Shown here piece after piece: positions 17,046-24,816 of a stretch of 32,895 nt of DNA. Origin of the DNA: an uncultured Hyphomicrobiales bacterium (GTDB lineage Bacteria > Pseudomonadota > Alphaproteobacteria > Rhizobiales > Beijerinckiaceae); the NCBI GenBank assembly GCA_903931945.1, contig CAIZEI010000093.1:1-32895 (forward strand), read 5' to 3'. The notes under the pieces are model-generated. The model worked only from the letters and a program-made list of their open reading frames with translations, did not search any database and had not been told where the DNA came from. Position numbers and translations under genes: made by a program. Within the stretch, counting starts at the first letter, position 1. Each line of letters opens with the position of its first letter.

Positions 17046-17915
17046 TCATCGCCAGGGAGCGAAAGCGTCAATCGCCCGGCGATCATTTTCGCCAGACTTG
17101 TTCGGCCCGTCGGTCAAGGCGGACACATAGGCCGCGCGGGATTCGATGGGCAGGCTGCGCGCTGGAATGACCCGACGGGGGACGCCCCGCCGCATCAAAT
17201 GGCCCGATATCCAGACATCGTCAACCCAACGCATTTCCGGGATTTCCTTAGAAAAATCATGCACAGCGGCATCGAGACTGCCGGGCGGAACAAGGTAGCC
17301 CCAGGTGCCGAACAGAATATCGACATCGCGCGGGCGCCGGAGCGCGGTCGCAAATTCATGGTCGAGGTCGCGAATATCGCATCCGGCGCGCAATCGCCAA
17401 CCGCGATGGCCCAGCGCCGCCAGCGGATCGGCCCGGTGCGCAGTCAAAAGAGTCTCTATGAAATCGTGAGGGTAAATCACGTCGTCATCGACAACGATGA
17501 TGACCGCCCCCGGTTCGTCGAGGAGCGCTGGCAGCAATTTGGTCGCCGGGCCCAGATCCTCGCAACGAATCACATCGACGGAATCCGGCAAATCCGCCGG
17601 CGCCGGGTAAGCCGCTCCGGTTCGCAAGGATACGCGGGGCCAGGCCAGCACGATCCGGTCCGCTGGACAGGTCTGATCCACAAGACTGCGCAAGGCCGGA
17701 GCAATCTGGCTGGCGCGATCGGGAATTGAGGTCATGCTTACCACTATGCGTTCAGCGCGGATTTCCGGCGCCCGCCCGCCAACAGGCTCACGCCGAAGCT
17801 GGCGCGCGCGCCAAACATCGCGCGCCACCCCTCCGGGCGTGAGGTAGCGATATCGAATCAGAGCGTTGCGCAGATTGCGCCGGGCCAAAAACGCCCACCG
17901 CCCAAAATCGGCCAT
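17046..17915 (-). CDS. GT-A-fold glycosyltransferase
   Basis: The 289-residue protein has no membrane helix. After a basic N-terminus comes the glycosyltransferase opening IVVSMTSIPDRASQIAPALR (about residues 57-76) and the metal/nucleotide-binding acidic cluster VVDDDVIYPHDF (about residues 140-151). A likely acceptor-side acidic pair lies in RWVDDVWISG (about residues 229-238). It resembles short GT2-like enzymes of surface polysaccharide loci. Donor and acceptor are unknown. It is convergent with the Wza-like gene and divergent from the CDP-alcohol phosphotransferase gene, so it could serve either a polysaccharide or the glycolipid proposed for the next region. Confidence 0.75.
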   Translation of the reverse strand: MADFGRWAFLARRNLRNALIRYRYLTPGGVARDVWRARQLRREPVGGRAPEIRAERIVVSMTSIPDRASQIAPALRSLVDQTCPADRIVLAWPRVSLRTGAAYPAPADLPDSVDVIRCEDLGPATKLLPALLDEPGAVIIVVDDDVIYPHDFIETLLTAHRADPLAALGHRGWRLRAGCDIRDLDHEFATALRRPRDVDILFGTWGYLVPPGSLDAAVHDFSKEIPEMRWVDDVWISGHLMRRGVPRRVIPARSLPIESRAAYVSALTDGPNKSGENDRRAIDAFAPWR

Positions 17916-18216
17916 TTCTCCAGCCCCTGAATTGCAGTTCAGCCTTGACCAACGCCAAAAGGGTCGCCAACTCTGCGCGCACGCGCTATTAACGCGCCCG
18001 ACGCAGCCATGTCTACGAAAGTCAGCCTGGAAATTGCCTGGCTAAAGCTCAGGCGGACATCCAGGGCCAGGCCAGCGCGTGTCGGTGTGAATGGATTGTA
18101 AAGCAGGATTTTTCCGAAAAATCGCATGAAGCGTTTTTGAAAGTTTTGCTCGGGAAACGACAAAGGCCTCGCAGCGCAGGCGAGGCGTCCGCGCACGAAA
18201 GGCCGGGAGTAAGTAT
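17916..18216. other. Divergent intergenic region ahead of the inositol-lipid block
   Basis: About 300 bases without a supported gene. It contains GATTTTT-CCG-AAAAATC (18107-18123), a symmetric AT-rich element, and GCCTCG/CGAGGC (18166-18171 with 18181-18186), a hairpin that would sit in the leader of the phosphotransferase mRNA. Promoters for both flanking genes are expected here but could not be pinned down. Confidence 0.4.
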
Positions 18217-18864
18217 TTGATCGACGATAGTTTTGCGAAAAGCGTGCAACAGCGCTTCCATGCGGTCGTCGGACGTGGCGCCGATTGGCTCAACCAGCGG
18301 GGCGTCCAGCCCAATACGCTGACGTGGCTGTCGCTCGCGCCAGCCATCGCCTCATTTATCGCCACCGCGCATGGATACTTGATTGCGGCCGTTGCGATGA
18401 TGGCGCTGAGCGGGGTTTGCGATCTCCTGGATGGGCCGATGGCGCGACGAAGCGAACGAACAACGTTGTTCGGCGCCCTGCTCGATTCGACTCTCGATCG
18501 TTTCGCCGATGCCGCGCCGCTGCTGGGACTGGTCTATTATTACGGCGGCTACCCGCTCGCGGCCCTGATCTGCGCGCTATCCGCATTTTCGGGCTATACG
18601 GTTTCTTATGTGCGCGCCCGCGCAGAAGGGCTTCAGATTGCGCTGCCCTGGCTCTGGATGCGGCGAACGGAGAGGCTGGTTTTGACAGGCGTCGGGTTGC
18701 TCCTTTCACCCATCGCGATCCCCGCCCTTGGCGTCCCTGCGCCGGTTACGCTGACCTTTGTGCTCCTGAACGGCGTCCTTGCCCTTGTCGCGGCGTTTCA
18801 CGCGCTGATGCTGGCGGAAAGGATCACAACGCAGTCAAACCAAACCCGATCAGACGGACAATGA
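18217..18864 (+). CDS. CDP-alcohol phosphotransferase, probable phosphatidylinositol-phosphate synthase
   Basis: This polytopic membrane enzyme replaces the CMP of CDP-diacylglycerol with an alcohol phosphate. The full family motif DxxDGxxARx8GxxxDxxxD is present (Asp69, Asp72, Gly73, Ala76, Arg77, Gly86, Asp90, Asp94). Downstream, SYVRARAEGL (130-139) and RRTERLVL match the pattern I know from actinobacterial PIP synthases and archaetidylinositol-phosphate synthases rather than PgsA or PssA. It starts with TTG, with GGGAG about seven bases upstream. Its 3' end overlaps pgpA antisense by 41 bases. With myo-inositol-phosphate synthase and a phosphatase nearby, it probably makes phosphatidylinositol phosphate. 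Confidence 0.8.
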   Translation: MIDDSFAKSVQQRFHAVVGRGADWLNQRGVQPNTLTWLSLAPAIASFIATAHGYLIAAVAMMALSGVCDLLDGPMARRSERTTLFGALLDSTLDRFADAAPLLGLVYYYGGYPLAALICALSAFSGYTVSYVRARAEGLQIALPWLWMRRTERLVLTGVGLLLSPIAIPALGVPAPVTLTFVLLNGVLALVAAFHALMLAERITTQSNQTRSDGQ

Positions 18865-19285
18865 GACCGGCAACAACACCGGCGGCGATATCGTCCATCA
18901 TGATTCCGGCGCCCGCGGGCCGCAATCTCTCAAGAGCGCCGATGGGCCCTGGTTTGAAAATATCGAACACGCGAAACAACACGACGCCAAGCGCGTCCAT
19001 CCACAGATTGGCGCCTGCGCCAATCCAGAGCGCCAGCAGCACGCCTGCCGCCTCGTCGATCACTACAATCTGCGGGTCTTTTTCCGCGCGTGCGTCAGAC
19101 ACTTTCTGCGCGGCCCAAAATCCGGTCACACACACCAGCGCCGTCGCCAGAGGCGTCGCGGCGGGGGGCGCAAATTTCAGCGCCCAGAACAGCGGCAAAG
19201 CGGCAATCGAGCCAACGGTTCCCGGCGCGCGCGGCGATAATCCCGCGCCGAACCATGTCGCCAAAACAAATGCAATTTTATTCAT
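18824..19285 (-). CDS. pgpA: PgpA-family lipid phosphatase
   Basis: The 153-residue membrane protein shows the PgpA hallmarks: WFGAGLSPRAPGTVGS near residues 11-26, the acidic DPQIVVIDEAAG (70-81), and FRVFDIFKP followed by GIMMDDIAAG. PgpA normally dephosphorylates phosphatidylglycerophosphate. Here it is convergent and overlapping with a probable phosphatidylinositol-phosphate synthase and divergent from an Aur1-like gene by 24 bases, so phosphatidylinositol phosphate is an equally likely substrate. In Bacteroides, as I recall, a PgpA-type enzyme fills that role. The family call is firm, the substrate inferred. The start has GGAG six to seven bases upstream. Confidence 0.93.
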   Translation of the reverse strand: MNKIAFVLATWFGAGLSPRAPGTVGSIAALPLFWALKFAPPAATPLATALVCVTGFWAAQKVSDARAEKDPQIVVIDEAAGVLLALWIGAGANLWMDALGVVLFRVFDIFKPGPIGALERLRPAGAGIMMDDIAAGVVAGLIVRLIGFGLTAL

Positions 19286-19309
19286 CGCCGCTCCGAACAG
19301 ACTGTCGCC

Positions 19310-20257
19310 ATGACCCAGATAGAACGCCCGCAGGCGACGCCCCGCACCTATTTACATGAAATCCGGCAGCCCGGTTGGCCTGTCGTGCTGGTCACACTCG
19401 CTTATGTCGATGTTATCGCCTTGATCGGCGATTTGCGACCGGAACATATCGCTGTGGCCTGTCTGATCGCCGCAGGATGGCTGGCGGCCAATGGCTTCCG
19501 CATTGCGATTCGCGCAAGCGCGCCGATTGTCCTCGTCATCATCGGATTCGATTCATTGCGTTATCTGCGACCGCTGTTCGTGACAGCCGGGCGCATTCAT
19601 GGCTGCGATCTGCGCGGGGTGGAACTGGCGTTGTTTGGCGTCGCGCCCGACACGACAATCGCCGATTATTTCAATATCCATCACTCGCCCGGCTTCGACC
19701 TGTTTTTTGCAATCCCCTATGCAGCCTTTATCTATGTCGCCATCCTGTATGGCGCGACGATGTATTTCCGTGACCGCAAACGCGTGCGCCCCGGCGTCTG
19801 GGCGTACGCTTTCATCTATCTGATCGCATTTACCTGCTGGATGGCGTTTCCAGCTGCGCCGCCCTGGTACATTCAGGCCCATGGCTGCGTCATCGACCCC
19901 GGCGCAGGACCGAGCGCCGCCGCCCTCATGCGAGTCGATGCGGCGCTGGGAATTCATTACTTTGAAGGCTTTTACGGTCGCGGCCCGACGGCCTTTGGCG
20001 CCATGCCGTCGGTCCACAACGCCTATCCCATGCTGACGCTGCTGGTTTTCTGGCCCATTGCCGGCTGGAAAGAGCGGGTCGCAAGTATCCTCTATGCGCT
20101 GTGGATGATCTGCGCGAGCCTCTATCTCGACCACCACTGGCTGATCGATGGCTTCGCGGGGTGGGCTACGGCGGCGCTTGGCGTCATTTTCGCGCGCCTG
20201 TTTGTCAGCCGGGCGGCGCCAAACGATCGTGCGATCGGAAAAACTGCGGCTTCCTGA
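19310..20257 (+). CDS. Aur1-like inositol phosphorylceramide synthase (PAP2 superfamily)
   Basis: The 315-residue polytopic membrane protein shares with fungal Aur1 a series of motifs in the same order: FPAAPPWY (180-187; Aur1 FPCSPPWY), RVDAALG (208-214; RIDALFG), FGAMPSVH (229-236; FGAFPSLH) and LYLDHHWLID (271-280; MYLTHHYFVD). The PAP2-type catalytic residues are His236, His275/276 and Asp280. Aur1 transfers phosphoinositol from phosphatidylinositol to ceramide. Ordinary PAP2 phosphatases lack the PPWY and RVDA elements. The neighbours supply both substrates in principle. The ribosome site is weak. It starts 24 bases from the divergent pgpA start and is followed 89 bases later by the DES1-like desaturase. 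Confidence 0.86.
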   Translation: MTQIERPQATPRTYLHEIRQPGWPVVLVTLAYVDVIALIGDLRPEHIAVACLIAAGWLAANGFRIAIRASAPIVLVIIGFDSLRYLRPLFVTAGRIHGCDLRGVELALFGVAPDTTIADYFNIHHSPGFDLFFAIPYAAFIYVAILYGATMYFRDRKRVRPGVWAYAFIYLIAFTCWMAFPAAPPWYIQAHGCVIDPGAGPSAAALMRVDAALGIHYFEGFYGRGPTAFGAMPSVHNAYPMLTLLVFWPIAGWKERVASILYALWMICASLYLDHHWLIDGFAGWATAALGVIFARLFVSRAAPNDRAIGKTAAS

Positions 20258-20346
20258 CGCATGCCGGCGACGCCGTTCCTCTCTCCGCGCTTCATGTTAT
20301 AGATGCGCGACGCGCCCATGTATGGGGGCTCTGAACTGGACAGGCG

Positions 20347-21306
20347 ATGGCAGAGGATTTCATTCGGCAGGCAGGCGTCGATCCGCACCGTGAACGCGCG
20401 CCCACGATTCTTGCCGCCCATCCGAACGTGCGCAACCTGATCGGGCGCAATCCCTGGACCGCCGTAATCGGGCTGGCGATTGTGGTGGTTCAGGCGGCCG
20501 CTGCGATTGCGATAGGCCGTCTATGGCCTGGCGGATGGTGGCAACCGATCCTCGCGGCGGCGCTTTTTGGCGCCTTTGCCAATCACGCCCTGTATGTGGT
20601 GGTTCATGACGCGACTCATGGAGTCGTCTTCAAAAGCCCCTGGGGCAACAGACTTGTGCTTGTGTTGGCCGACCTGCCAAATATCTTGCCTGGTTCGATG
20701 GCCTTCCGGGGCTATCACCTCCTGCATCACTCCGGGCGCAGCCAGTATTTCGGCGATCCCGATATTCCCAGCGAATGGGAAGCCCGCCTCGTGCGCAACA
20801 TCTGGTGGCGCAAGGCGCTCTGGCTGGTGGTCTTTCCCTTTTTGCAGGCGACACGCGTCGGGCGGGTTCCGGCAGTGCCTTTGCTCGATGGCTGGGCGCT
20901 AGGGAATTACGCGGCGAATTTTTTATTCGCCGCAGCAATTTACGCCGTCGCCGGCTGGCCCGCGCTCATCTACCTGTTTGCGTCATTCTGGTTTGCAACA
21001 GGGCCGCATCCGCTCGGCATCCGCTGGATATCCGAACATTATGTGCTCGGTCCGGGACACGACACCAACAGTTACTACGGCCCGATAAACTGGATCGCGT
21101 TGAATATCGGCTATCACAACGAGCATCACGATTTTCCGCGAATTCCGTGGAACCGGTTGCCGGAGCTCAAAGCCATGGCGCCGGAATATTACAATACGTT
21201 GCCAGCCCACCATTCGTGGATCCGCCTGTTTTGCGAATTCATTTTCGATGGTCGCTACTGGCTGTTCTCGCGCGTTGTGCGCCCCGATATTCAGGCGGCG
21301 GAATAG
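20347..21306 (+). CDS. DES1-like sphingolipid desaturase/hydroxylase
   Basis: This 319-residue membrane di-iron enzyme has three histidine boxes: HDATH (87-91), HLLHH (124-128) and HNEHH (257-261). Beyond the boxes, the C-terminal half matches eukaryotic dihydroceramide delta-4 desaturase as I know it: GPHPLGIRWISEHY (219-232), SYYGPINWIALNIGYHNEHH and EYYNTLPAHHSWI. The N-terminal HPNVRNLIGRNP also fits that family's Lipid_DES segment. It would introduce a double bond or hydroxyl at C4 of the sphingoid base. General acyl-lipid desaturases do not share the SYYGP-GYHNEHHDFP block. It follows the Aur1-like gene on the same strand. Activity (desaturase versus hydroxylase) cannot be predicted. 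Confidence 0.88.
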   Translation: MAEDFIRQAGVDPHRERAPTILAAHPNVRNLIGRNPWTAVIGLAIVVVQAAAAIAIGRLWPGGWWQPILAAALFGAFANHALYVVVHDATHGVVFKSPWGNRLVLVLADLPNILPGSMAFRGYHLLHHSGRSQYFGDPDIPSEWEARLVRNIWWRKALWLVVFPFLQATRVGRVPAVPLLDGWALGNYAANFLFAAAIYAVAGWPALIYLFASFWFATGPHPLGIRWISEHYVLGPGHDTNSYYGPINWIALNIGYHNEHHDFPRIPWNRLPELKAMAPEYYNTLPAHHSWIRLFCEFIFDGRYWLFSRVVRPDIQAAE

Positions 21307-21396
21307 GCGGGCGCCTGCGTCCGGAGAATGAAAAACGAAAAAATCGGGCTGCGCTCCCGGCGCGTCCGATGTCCAATCATTCGAAACCAAAAGACA

Positions 21397-22473
21397 TTAT
21401 TCGCCGCGAATGAACTTCTCGGTCAGCGCGCGCGCCTCATGCTCGACAAATTGCTGCGGCGGCGATTTCATCAGATAGCTGGACGGCCCTGTCAAAGCGC
21501 CGCCAATCTTGCGGTCCAGCGCCAGTTTGGCGCAGCGCACGGCGTCCACGACAACACCAGCAGCGTTTGGCGAATCCCAGACTTCCAGCTTCATGTCGAT
21601 GCTGATGGGCGATCCGCCAAAACCCGTTCCCTCCATCCGGATATGAGCGAATTTGCGATCTTCCAGCCAAGGCACAAAATCGCTGGGACCGATGTGAATA
21701 TCGTTGGCCGGCAGCGGTTCATCCAGTTGGCTGTTGACGGACTGTGTCTTGGAGATCTTCTTGGATTTCAGGCGCTCGCGGTCAAGCATGTTCAAAAAGT
21801 CTGTGTTGCCGCCGAAGTTCAACTGATAGGTGCGATCCAGCCTTACGCCCCTTTGCCGGAACAAGGACGCCAGCACGCGATGCACAATGGTCGCGCCAAC
21901 CTGACTTTTGATATCGTCGCCCACGATCGGCAGATTGGCGGCTTCAAACTTCTTGCGCCATTTTGCGTTTGAAGCGAGAAAGACCGGAATGCAATTCACG
22001 TAGGCGCAGCCTGCCTTGATCGCCTCTTCAGCATAAAACTCGCTCGCCTGCTGCGAGCCGACCGGCAGATAGGACACGACCACATCAGCCCGCGATTTGC
22101 GAATTTCTGTCGCAATATCAACAGGCGGCTCTGACGATTCGGAAAACTGTTTACTAAGATGGCGGCCGAGGCCATCCAGCGTTACGCCGCGCTGCACCTT
22201 GACCCCCGTCGGGGCCACCTTGGCGAATTGCAAGGTATTGTTTGGCTCAACCAGTATAGCGTCTGCGACATCAAGGCCCACTTTTCCGGCATGCACGTCA
22301 AACGCAGCGCAAATATCAATGGAATCAATCCGGTAACCACCAATTTCCTCGTGCATGACGCCAGGGGCTGGCGCGTTGCCGGCGCCATTGTAATAATAGG
22401 TCAGGCCCTGAACAAGCGATGACGCACAGTTTCCGACGCCAACCAGCGCAACTCTTATTCGTTTTTCCGTCAC
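21397..22473 (-). CDS. ino1: Myo-inositol-1-phosphate synthase, actinobacterial type
   Basis: This NAD-dependent cytoplasmic enzyme converts glucose 6-phosphate to inositol 3-phosphate, the head-group precursor. The Rossmann glycine motif is at the start ([16 protein letters not shown]). Further conserved stretches are PVQRG-like [61 protein letters not shown] and LMKSPPQQ, all matching the mycobacterial Ino1 pattern. The GTG at 22473 is preferred because GGGGG lies seven bases upstream and the product (358 residues) then begins as in the family; in-frame starts up to 22614 add an unlikely N-terminus. It is divergent from the glycosyltransferase gene at 22617. Confidence 0.93.
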   Translation of the reverse strand: MTEKRIRVALVGVGNCASSLVQGLTYYYNGAGNAPAPGVMHEEIGGYRIDSIDICAAFDVHAGKVGLDVADAILVEPNNTLQFAKVAPTGVKVQRGVTLDGLGRHLSKQFSESSEPPVDIATEIRKSRADVVVSYLPVGSQQASEFYAEEAIKAGCAYVNCIPVFLASNAKWRKKFEAANLPIVGDDIKSQVGATIVHRVLASLFRQRGVRLDRTYQLNFGGNTDFLNMLDRERLKSKKISKTQSVNSQLDEPLPANDIHIGPSDFVPWLEDRKFAHIRMEGTGFGGSPISIDMKLEVWDSPNAAGVVVDAVRCAKLALDRKIGGALTGPSSYLMKSPPQQFVEHEARALTEKFIRGE

Positions 22474-22616
22474 GCCAAGGCCCCCGATTGCCGCCCGCAT
22501 GAGGAGGACGGTCAACATACAAATGAATCGAAAACATCGGCAAACGCGCCGATCTTGCAGCATATGAGGTTCTGCTCTAATCCCCCCGTGAGGCGTGGTC
22601 AATAGGGACAGCATCC

Positions 22617-23786
22617 GTGAGCTCAGGCCCGACTGGACGCCCGCAATCGTTAAAACGTATCGCTTTGGTCAGCGATTGGTATCTGCCTCGACTCGGCGGA
22701 ATCGAATGGCATGTCGCCGATCTCGCGGCGGCCCTGTCCGACAAGGGATGCGATGTCACAATTTTGACAACGACCCCTGACCCATCGCCGTCTTCGATCC
22801 AGCGAGCGAATGGCGCGTTCAGAATCGACCGTATCGATACGCTGCGCGCGCCCCGGTTCGGATTTTCCATCTCGCCACGACTCGCTGAGCTGTTGACCCG
22901 TCGATTGCAAGCCGGAGATTTTCAACTGGTGCACGTGCATGCCAGCGTGATTTCGCCACTGGCGTTGGCGGCGGTCATCGCCGCACGCCGGCTCAATTTA
23001 CCAGCGGTTGTGACATTTCATTCCATGTTGCTCAGAGCTGCCGGAGTCCTGCGCTGGGCGGATCGTCGCTGGAGCTGGTCCTCGAGACCGATCCTCTGGA
23101 CGGCGGTCAGCGATGCGGTTGCCGCGCAGGCAAGCGGGGCTCTGGGCGGCGCGCCCGTGCAGACCCTGAGCAATGGCGTGTATCTGGAAAACTGGCCGGA
23201 ACGGCCCCGACCGAAGGGCGCGCCGGATCGGCGCATCGTGATTGCAACCGCCATGCGTCTGACGCGGAAAAAACGGCCCCTGGAGCTTCTCGATGCGTTC
23301 TGGATCGCCCGGGATATCGCCAGCGCGCACGGTTGCGATCTGGAATTGCGCATCGCCGGAGAAGGTCCGCTCCGCGCAAAAATGGAGCGTATGATTCAAT
23401 CCGCCGGAGCAGGAAACTCCGTTTTTCTGTTGGGCGCCCTGCCCCGCAACGCCTTGCAGGAGCTCTACGCAGGAAGCGATATTTTCATCATGCCCTCGAC
23501 GCGTGAATCCTTCGGGCTGGCGGCGCTGGAAGCCCGCGCCAGCGGTCTGCCTGTGGTCGCGATGGCGGGCACGGGAACGCAAGACTTTCTCATCGATGGC
23601 AAAACGGGTTTGCTCGCGCAGACCGACCGCGGTCTGGCGTCCCAGCTTGCAAGACTCGCCCTGGACGCGGACCTGCGCGCCCGGCTCTCCCCGCGCGATA
23701 CCGGCATTGCGCGCTTTAACTGGCCGAAGGTCGCCGATCGCCACCCTGAAGCCTATGAACAGGCGCGCATCCTGACCGCCCCATAA
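22617..23786 (+). CDS. GT4 glycosyltransferase, PIG-A/PimB-like
   Basis: The 389-residue GT-B protein begins [19 protein letters not shown] (residues 15-33), the acceptor-side opening shared by PIG-A and phosphatidylinositol mannosyltransferases. It has the donor-site Rossmann half with [14 protein letters not shown] (214-227), IAGEGPLR, and the catalytic EX7E pair Glu297/Glu305 (ESFGLAALE). No membrane span is seen, so it probably works at the inner face of the membrane. It is divergent from ino1 and convergent with the flippase gene. Context suggests adding a sugar to an inositol lipid, but GT4 enzymes use many acceptors, and the donor (GlcNAc, mannose or other) is unknown. The start is GTG with AGGGA eight bases upstream. 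Confidence 0.85.
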   Translation: MSSGPTGRPQSLKRIALVSDWYLPRLGGIEWHVADLAAALSDKGCDVTILTTTPDPSPSSIQRANGAFRIDRIDTLRAPRFGFSISPRLAELLTRRLQAGDFQLVHVHASVISPLALAAVIAARRLNLPAVVTFHSMLLRAAGVLRWADRRWSWSSRPILWTAVSDAVAAQASGALGGAPVQTLSNGVYLENWPERPRPKGAPDRRIVIATAMRLTRKKRPLELLDAFWIARDIASAHGCDLELRIAGEGPLRAKMERMIQSAGAGNSVFLLGALPRNALQELYAGSDIFIMPSTRESFGLAALEARASGLPVVAMAGTGTQDFLIDGKTGLLAQTDRGLASQLARLALDADLRARLSPRDTGIARFNWPKVADRHPEAYEQARILTAP

Positions 23787-23823
23787 CCTCAAGCATCTCG
23801 TGTCTTGATGGAACGCGAAAATG

Positions 23824-24816
23824 CTAGGCGCTGTTCCGTTTTGCGGAATAGCTCCAGGGCGGCCACAGGATCAGCGCGCCAAGGCCAGGCAGGACGGAAG
23901 CTGCGAGATAAGCGGCATGTTGCAGCAGCGCCAGCGCCAGCGCGAGTTCCGGCGCGATCCCGGTTTGCGTATAGGCAAAGACTACAGACGCTTCATAAAT
24001 GCCAAGATTGCCCGGCGGCCCCGGGATGACTGTCGACAAAGCGATCGCGGCAACCACAAGAATCGCCGCCTCGGGCGAAGGCGCAACGCCGCAAGCGCGC
24101 ATGATGCAAAGCGCGGCAAAACCTTCGGTGGATTTGCGCGCCGCGTAAAGCGCCAGTGCAAGGCCAACTTTATGCGGCGCGCGGACGGCGGCCAGATGCC
24201 CCGCAAGATCTGCAAAGCCGAGCAGCGCACGTCCCATCCAGCCTTTTTGGCGCAGGGAAAAACGCCGCACGAAACCATGCGAAAACGAGACGCCCGTCAA
24301 CAGGCCAACGAATACAAGCACTGCGGGCAGCAAGATCGCCGCAGCGGTCCGCATGAACGAAGGCGCCGGCGAAAAAATCAGTGCGGCAAGGATGAGAATG
24401 ACTTTCACAGCGCCGGTCAGCGCCTGATCCAGAGCAACGATTGTCGCTGCGACAGCGGCGCTCACTTGCGCCCGCCGAACCAGCATCACGACAGCGACAA
24501 CGCCGCCGCCGAGAATGGACAATGTCTGAATCGCAGCCAGCGTCACCGCTTGCGTTTCGAGCAAGCGCATCGGGGGCGGCGGAATCGGCGTCAGCGCGCG
24601 CCAGGCGAAATACCACAGCGGCATCGCAACGAGGTTGCAGCCAAAGGCCGCCAGAACCCAGATCAGACTGGCTTGCGCGACCGCCGCGTCGACGGCAGCC
24701 CAATCAAGCGATCGTGCGAGATAACTGACACCGAATGCGCCTGCCGCCCAGATGGCGACCCAGACAACAGCTGCGCGCCAGTCCAGTTTGAAGCCCGACT
24801 TTGGCGGCGTTGTCAC
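23824..24816 (-). CDS. Lysylphosphatidylglycerol-synthase-TM/flippase-like membrane protein
   Basis: The GTG start (24816-24814) overlaps the stop of the deacetylase gene (GTGA), so the two are translationally coupled. The 330-residue product has about eight hydrophobic helices and the UPF0104/AglD-type ending VIPGPPGNLGIYEASVV (a PGxxGxxE motif), with no cytoplasmic catalytic domain. Such free-standing MprF-like domains are thought to translocate lipids or support glycosyl transfer. Beside a glycosyltransferase and a deacetylase, a role in flipping or presenting a glycolipid is plausible. Longer upstream starts would only overlap the deacetylase gene. Confidence 0.8.
   Translation of the reverse strand: MTTPPKSGFKLDWRAAVVWVAIWAAGAFGVSYLARSLDWAAVDAAVAQASLIWVLAAFGCNLVAMPLWYFAWRALTPIPPPPMRLLETQAVTLAAIQTLSILGGGVVAVVMLVRRAQVSAAVAATIVALDQALTGAVKVILILAALIFSPAPSFMRTAAAILLPAVLVFVGLLTGVSFSHGFVRRFSLRQKGWMGRALLGFADLAGHLAAVRAPHKVGLALALYAARKSTEGFAALCIMRACGVAPSPEAAILVVAAIALSTVIPGPPGNLGIYEASVVFAYTQTGIAPELALALALLQHAAYLAASVLPGLGALILWPPWSYSAKRNSA

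Noticed and set aside
18049-18261. Minus-strand 70-codon frame in the spacer before the phosphotransferase gene
   Set aside because: No ribosome site, no recognisable product, and it overlaps the start of a well-supported gene.
22474-22614. Longer N-terminus for Ino1 from starts up to 22614
   Set aside because: The extra residues do not resemble the family, and the GTG at 22473 has a G-rich ribosome site at proper spacing.
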